Notes under the pieces: generated by a model
Database searches by the model: none
The model's input: only the letters and a program-made list of their open reading frames with translations
What the model was told of the DNA's origin: nothing
NCBI GenBank assembly: GCA_045654885.1
Contig: JAZOOF010000021.1
Coordinates: 1 to 35,588 of the forward strand
Origin: HGM04593 sp045654885
Lineage (GTDB): Bacteria; Bacteroidota; Bacteroidia; Bacteroidales; Bacteroidaceae
Length of the DNA stretch: 35,588 nucleotides
Direction of reading: 5' to 3'
Part shown: piece by piece, positions 32,509 to 35,588 of the stretch
How positions within the stretch are numbered: the first letter of the stretch is position 1
Layout: each line of letters opens with the position of its first letter
Program-made: the position numbers and the translations under genes

Positions 32509-35322
32509 ATGAAAAAGTACATCAAATTTCTTTTGTTGGCCATTGTTGCCATCACTGTTAGCCTTCCTGCATTGGCAGTGAAGGATGGTGAGCAGTTGCC
32601 TTTGGACCCGACAATCAGGATTGGTAAGCTCAAGAACGGCATTACCTACTACATCCGTCACAACAAGAACCCCGAGAACCTTGTAAATTTCTACATTGCA
32701 CAGAAGGTGGGTTCTATCCAGGAAGAAGAGAACCAGCGCGGTCTTGCACACTTCCTTGAGCACATGTGTTTCAACGGAACAGAGCACTTCCCCGGCAAGT
32801 CAATGATTAACTACCTTGAGGGTATTGGTGTGAAGTTCGGTGCCGACCTCAATGCCTACACCTCAATTGACGAGACCGTCTATAACATCAACAATGTTCC
32901 CGTAAACGTAGAAGGTGCCATTGACTCATGTCTTTGGATTCTGCATGACTGGGCCGATGGCCTCACACTCGACGAAGAGGAGATTGACAGCGAGCGCGGT
33001 GTAATCCACGAGGAGTGGCGCGGACGCAACAGCGCCATGATGCGTATGCAGGAGCGCATGCTTGCCGACATTTTCCCCGGCAGCAGATATGGCAGCCGCT
33101 TGCCAATCGGCGTCATGGAGGTTGTTGACAACTTCCCCTACCAGGCTTTGCGCGACTACTACAAAAAGTGGTATCGTCCCGACCTTCAGGGAATCATCAT
33201 CGTAGGTGACATCGATGTTGATGACATGGAGAAGAAGGTGAAGAAAATTTTCAAGCAAATCAAGAAGGCCAAGAAGCCTGCCGAGCGCGTGTATTTCCCT
33301 GTTGAGGACAACAAAGAGCCAATCTTCTCACAGCAGATTGACAAGGAACAGCCCAACTACATGCTGCAAATCATGTACAAGCACGATGCTGCGCCACGTG
33401 AAATGCGCAACACAAAGGAGTTCCAGTATGACAGCTATCTGAAATCGGTTGCCACCTCCCTCCTGAACATGCGTTTCCGTGAGATCACAAGCCGAGAGAA
33501 CCCTCCATACATGGGTGCCGGTGTGGGCTACAACGATTTTGGCGTTGCACAGACAAAGAAGGCATTCACAATTGCAATAACCTGCAAACCCGAGCAGATG
33601 ATGGAGGCCGTTCCATTCGTGCTCACCGAGGTTGAGAGAGCGCGCCGTTTCGGTTTCACCGAGTCGGAGTTGCAGCGCATCAAGGAGCAGTCACTCGCAG
33701 GCAACGAGACATGGTATGCCGAGCGTGATAAGCGCACCAGCGGATACTATGTTGAGCTCTGCGTAAGACACTTCCTCGACAACAGCAGCCTCATGGACCC
33801 GACAGTGGAGTATGAGCTCTCGAAGGAGATTGTAAATGCCATTACTCTGGAGGAGGTAAACGCAGTCATTCCATCACTCTTCCGCGATGACAACAAAGTA
33901 GTTGTTTCATTCGCTCCCGAGAAGGAAGGTGCTGTATATCCCGGCATCGAGGATATTGAGATGTTGCAGAAGATGATTCAGAACGCAAGAATATCGGCAT
34001 ACGAGGACAACGCAGTAGATGCACCGTTGCTTGCAGAGGTTCCAACAGGATGCAAGGTTGCCAACACCGAGGAGGGCAAGTGGGGCTCAACCGTGTGGAC
34101 ACTTGAGAACGGCATCAAGGTTATTGTAAAGCCAACCGATTTCCAGGCCGACAAGATTTCACTCGCAGGTTACAAGATTGGCGGAACAAACCGTTATGCC
34201 GACAGCGACCGCCTGAACATAGCCATGCTCTCGGCACTTGTACCTGCAGGCGGTTACGGTGTGTTCGATGCAATGCAGCTCAACAAGAAACTCTCGGGCA
34301 GCACTGCAAGCGCCAACGTGGGCAGCGGTTCACTCTACGACGTTATAAACGCAGGCTGTTCAACTAAAGACCTTGAGGAGATGTTCCAGCTCATGTACCT
34401 CAAGTTCACACAGCCACGTAAGGACGAGAAGGCCTTTGAGTCACTCACATCGCGCATGCGCAACAACCTGAAGGACAGGAACCTCAACCCCAACACGGCA
34501 CTCAGCGACACACTTGTGAAGGCTCTCTACGACAACCATCCACGTGTGATGCCGTTGCTTGCATCGGATGTCGATAAAGTCAACTATGACCGTGTTCTCG
34601 AGATTTACCGCGAGAGGACAAGCGATGCCACAGGCTATACATTCTTCATCGTAGGTAACGTGGACCTCGAGGCTTTGAAACCGATGGTTGAGCGTTACAT
34701 CGGTGCTTTGCCATGCAACGGCCGCGTAGAGGAGATTGTTGCTTCACCGGTAGAGTCACGCAAGGGTATCTACAAGAACAACTTCAAGAACAAGATGGAG
34801 ACCCCAACCGGCACACAGGTTGTAACATACACCGGCGACATTGAGCCATCACTCAAGAATATCCTCACCATGAGCTTCCTGAACCAGGTGCTCAACATCG
34901 TCTACACCGAGGAGGTACGTGAGAAAGAGGGTGGAACATACGGTGTAGGTGTACAGGGTTCAATCGCTGCCGAGCCCGAGAACCAGTACTCGCTCAACAT
35001 CAACTTCAAGATGTCGCCCGACCGCCGCGAGGAGCTCCTTGCCATCATCATCAAGCAGTTCGAGAAAATGGCTGCCGAAGGTCCCGTGAGCGAGCACGTG
35101 GAGAAGGTACGCAGCTACATGCTCAAGTCGTTCGAGGAGAAGCAGAAGAAGAACGGTTCATGGATGAACTGGCTCTACAGCTACTATTTCGAGGGCAAGA
35201 ACACCTACGATGGTTACACCGACCTTGTAAACAGCATCACAGCCGAGGATATCCGCCTGCTGGCAAAGTATATCCTTGACCAGGGTAACTATATTGAGGT
35301 GAGCATGACACCCGCAGAATAA
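32509..35322 (+). CDS. Secreted M16-family zinc peptidase (second paralog)
   Basis: 937 residues with a Sec signal peptide (cleavage likely after ALA, residue 23), so periplasmic. Zinc motif HFLEH (H81, E84, H85) and third ligand E162, 77 residues after H85. The inactive second half ends with the REKEGGTYGVG motif. It aligns end to end with the protein at 24638-27433 but differs in the substrate-chamber segment after the zinc motif (NAYTSIDETVYNI here, NASTGFEQTQYML there), so the pair probably cut different peptides. Codon use is strongly biased to a few codons (AAC, AAG, GAG, CGC), suggesting high expression. It has its own promoter and a strong terminator. Substrate unknown. Confidence 0.95.
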   Translation: MKKYIKFLLLAIVAITVSLPALAVKDGEQLPLDPTIRIGKLKNGITYYIRHNKNPENLVNFYIAQKVGSIQEEENQRGLAHFLEHMCFNGTEHFPGKSMINYLEGIGVKFGADLNAYTSIDETVYNINNVPVNVEGAIDSCLWILHDWADGLTLDEEEIDSERGVIHEEWRGRNSAMMRMQERMLADIFPGSRYGSRLPIGVMEVVDNFPYQALRDYYKKWYRPDLQGIIIVGDIDVDDMEKKVKKIFKQIKKAKKPAERVYFPVEDNKEPIFSQQIDKEQPNYMLQIMYKHDAAPREMRNTKEFQYDSYLKSVATSLLNMRFREITSRENPPYMGAGVGYNDFGVAQTKKAFTIAITCKPEQMMEAVPFVLTEVERARRFGFTESELQRIKEQSLAGNETWYAERDKRTSGYYVELCVRHFLDNSSLMDPTVEYELSKEIVNAITLEEVNAVIPSLFRDDNKVVVSFAPEKEGAVYPGIEDIEMLQKMIQNARISAYEDNAVDAPLLAEVPTGCKVANTEEGKWGSTVWTLENGIKVIVKPTDFQADKISLAGYKIGGTNRYADSDRLNIAMLSALVPAGGYGVFDAMQLNKKLSGSTASANVGSGSLYDVINAGCSTKDLEEMFQLMYLKFTQPRKDEKAFESLTSRMRNNLKDRNLNPNTALSDTLVKALYDNHPRVMPLLASDVDKVNYDRVLEIYRERTSDATGYTFFIVGNVDLEALKPMVERYIGALPCNGRVEEIVASPVESRKGIYKNNFKNKMETPTGTQVVTYTGDIEPSLKNILTMSFLNQVLNIVYTEEVREKEGGTYGVGVQGSIAAEPENQYSLNINFKMSPDRREELLAIIIKQFEKMAAEGPVSEHVEKVRSYMLKSFEEKQKKNGSWMNWLYSYYFEGKNTYDGYTDLVNSITAEDIRLLAKYILDQGNYIEVSMTPAE

Positions 35323-35337
35323 AGAGTACTTGTAAAC

Positions 35338-35380
35338 AAACAAATAAGCTGTGCATCAAAAATGCACAGCTTATTTGTTT
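35338..35380 (+). terminator. Intrinsic terminator of the second M16 gene
   Basis: A perfect 19-base inverted repeat (35338-35356 with 35362-35380), 5-base loop, A-rich before and T-rich after, 16 bases past the stop codon. Probably works in both directions. Confidence 0.9.
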
Positions 35381-35479
35381 TGGTAATAATATAGATGTTG
35401 ACCCAACACTTCAAAACTCACCACTTGTGTCATATCGACCGTATGGGAGATAACTCATGTTTTGTTTTGGAGATCCTTT

Positions 35480-35557
35480 GACAATCCTTGCTTATCGCAG
35501 CCTACACGGCGCAAACTTCGCCTGCGCTACGTGTAACCAACTGCTGCAAGTATTGTC
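35480..35557. repeat. Element C copy 2, structured repeat
   Basis: Outer arms GACAATCCTTGC (35480-35491) and GCAAGTATTGTC (35546-35557) pair except for one base. Inside, TACACG-GCGCA (35503-35513) pairs with TGCGC (35523-35527) and CGTGTA (35530-35535). The ends resemble 17410-17486. The element may continue past the window edge. Confidence 0.5.
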
Positions 35558-35588
35558 GAACTAAAGTTTCGTCGCTACGCTCTGTCGG

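Overview
The window looks like chromosomal DNA of a Bacteroidota bacterium, most likely order Bacteroidales. Many of its proteins are types typical of that group: DUF4369/TlpA-type thioredoxin proteins, ~935-residue secreted M16 peptidases, a degenerate thiamine-phosphate-synthase-like protein, a BspA-type leucine-rich-repeat protein and an AddAB-like helicase-nuclease. Seven genes are preceded by a Bacteroidota-type -7 element (TAnnTTTG) and three more by a TTCG variant. Genus cannot be fixed from the sequence. I saw no tRNA, rRNA, CRISPR array, transposase or phage gene.

Layout. 1-1486: the end of one thioredoxin-fold protein and a complete TlpA-like protein. 1622-2890: enolase. 2891-3387: an intergenic block packed with stem-loop repeats. 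3388-4296 (minus): a cation diffusion facilitator, divergent from a U32-family protein (4466-6289). 6290-6490: three successive hairpins between convergent genes. 6491-17038 (minus): a tight four-gene DNA-break-processing operon, transcribed sbcD, sbcC, addA-like, addB-like. 17039-17753: a second repeat-rich intergenic block. 17754-18575: panB. 18630-20971 (minus): a TenI/ThiE-like paralog, prs and a DUF4369 lipoprotein. 20972-21793: a gene-free stretch with strong hairpins. 21794-24276 (minus): a DUF2148 ferredoxin-like gene translationally coupled to aguA, then aguB, giving agmatine to putrescine conversion. 24638-27433: first M16 peptidase. 27539-29094 (minus): threonine aldolase-like enzyme and a ProXp-type tRNA editing protein. 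29209-31224 (minus): a cytoplasmic LRR protein, divergent from a Cys-rich protein of unknown function (31467-32063). 32064-32508: a third repeat-rich block. 32509-35322: second M16 peptidase. 35323-35588: terminator plus a structured repeat.

The genes are mostly housekeeping: glycolysis, PRPP, pantothenate and polyamine synthesis, metal transport, tRNA quality control, envelope proteolysis and DNA repair. The most unusual content is outside the genes. Intergenic spaces carry at least two families of short dispersed elements (A near 3.0-3.3 kb; B near 3.3, 17.2-17.4 and 32.1-32.4 kb). Stems are kept by paired sequence changes between copies, a sign that the folded form matters. One family-A copy can be drawn as a three-arm cloverleaf. 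Two genes end exactly at a family-B boundary. A possible third family (C) is shared by 17.4 kb and 35.5 kb.
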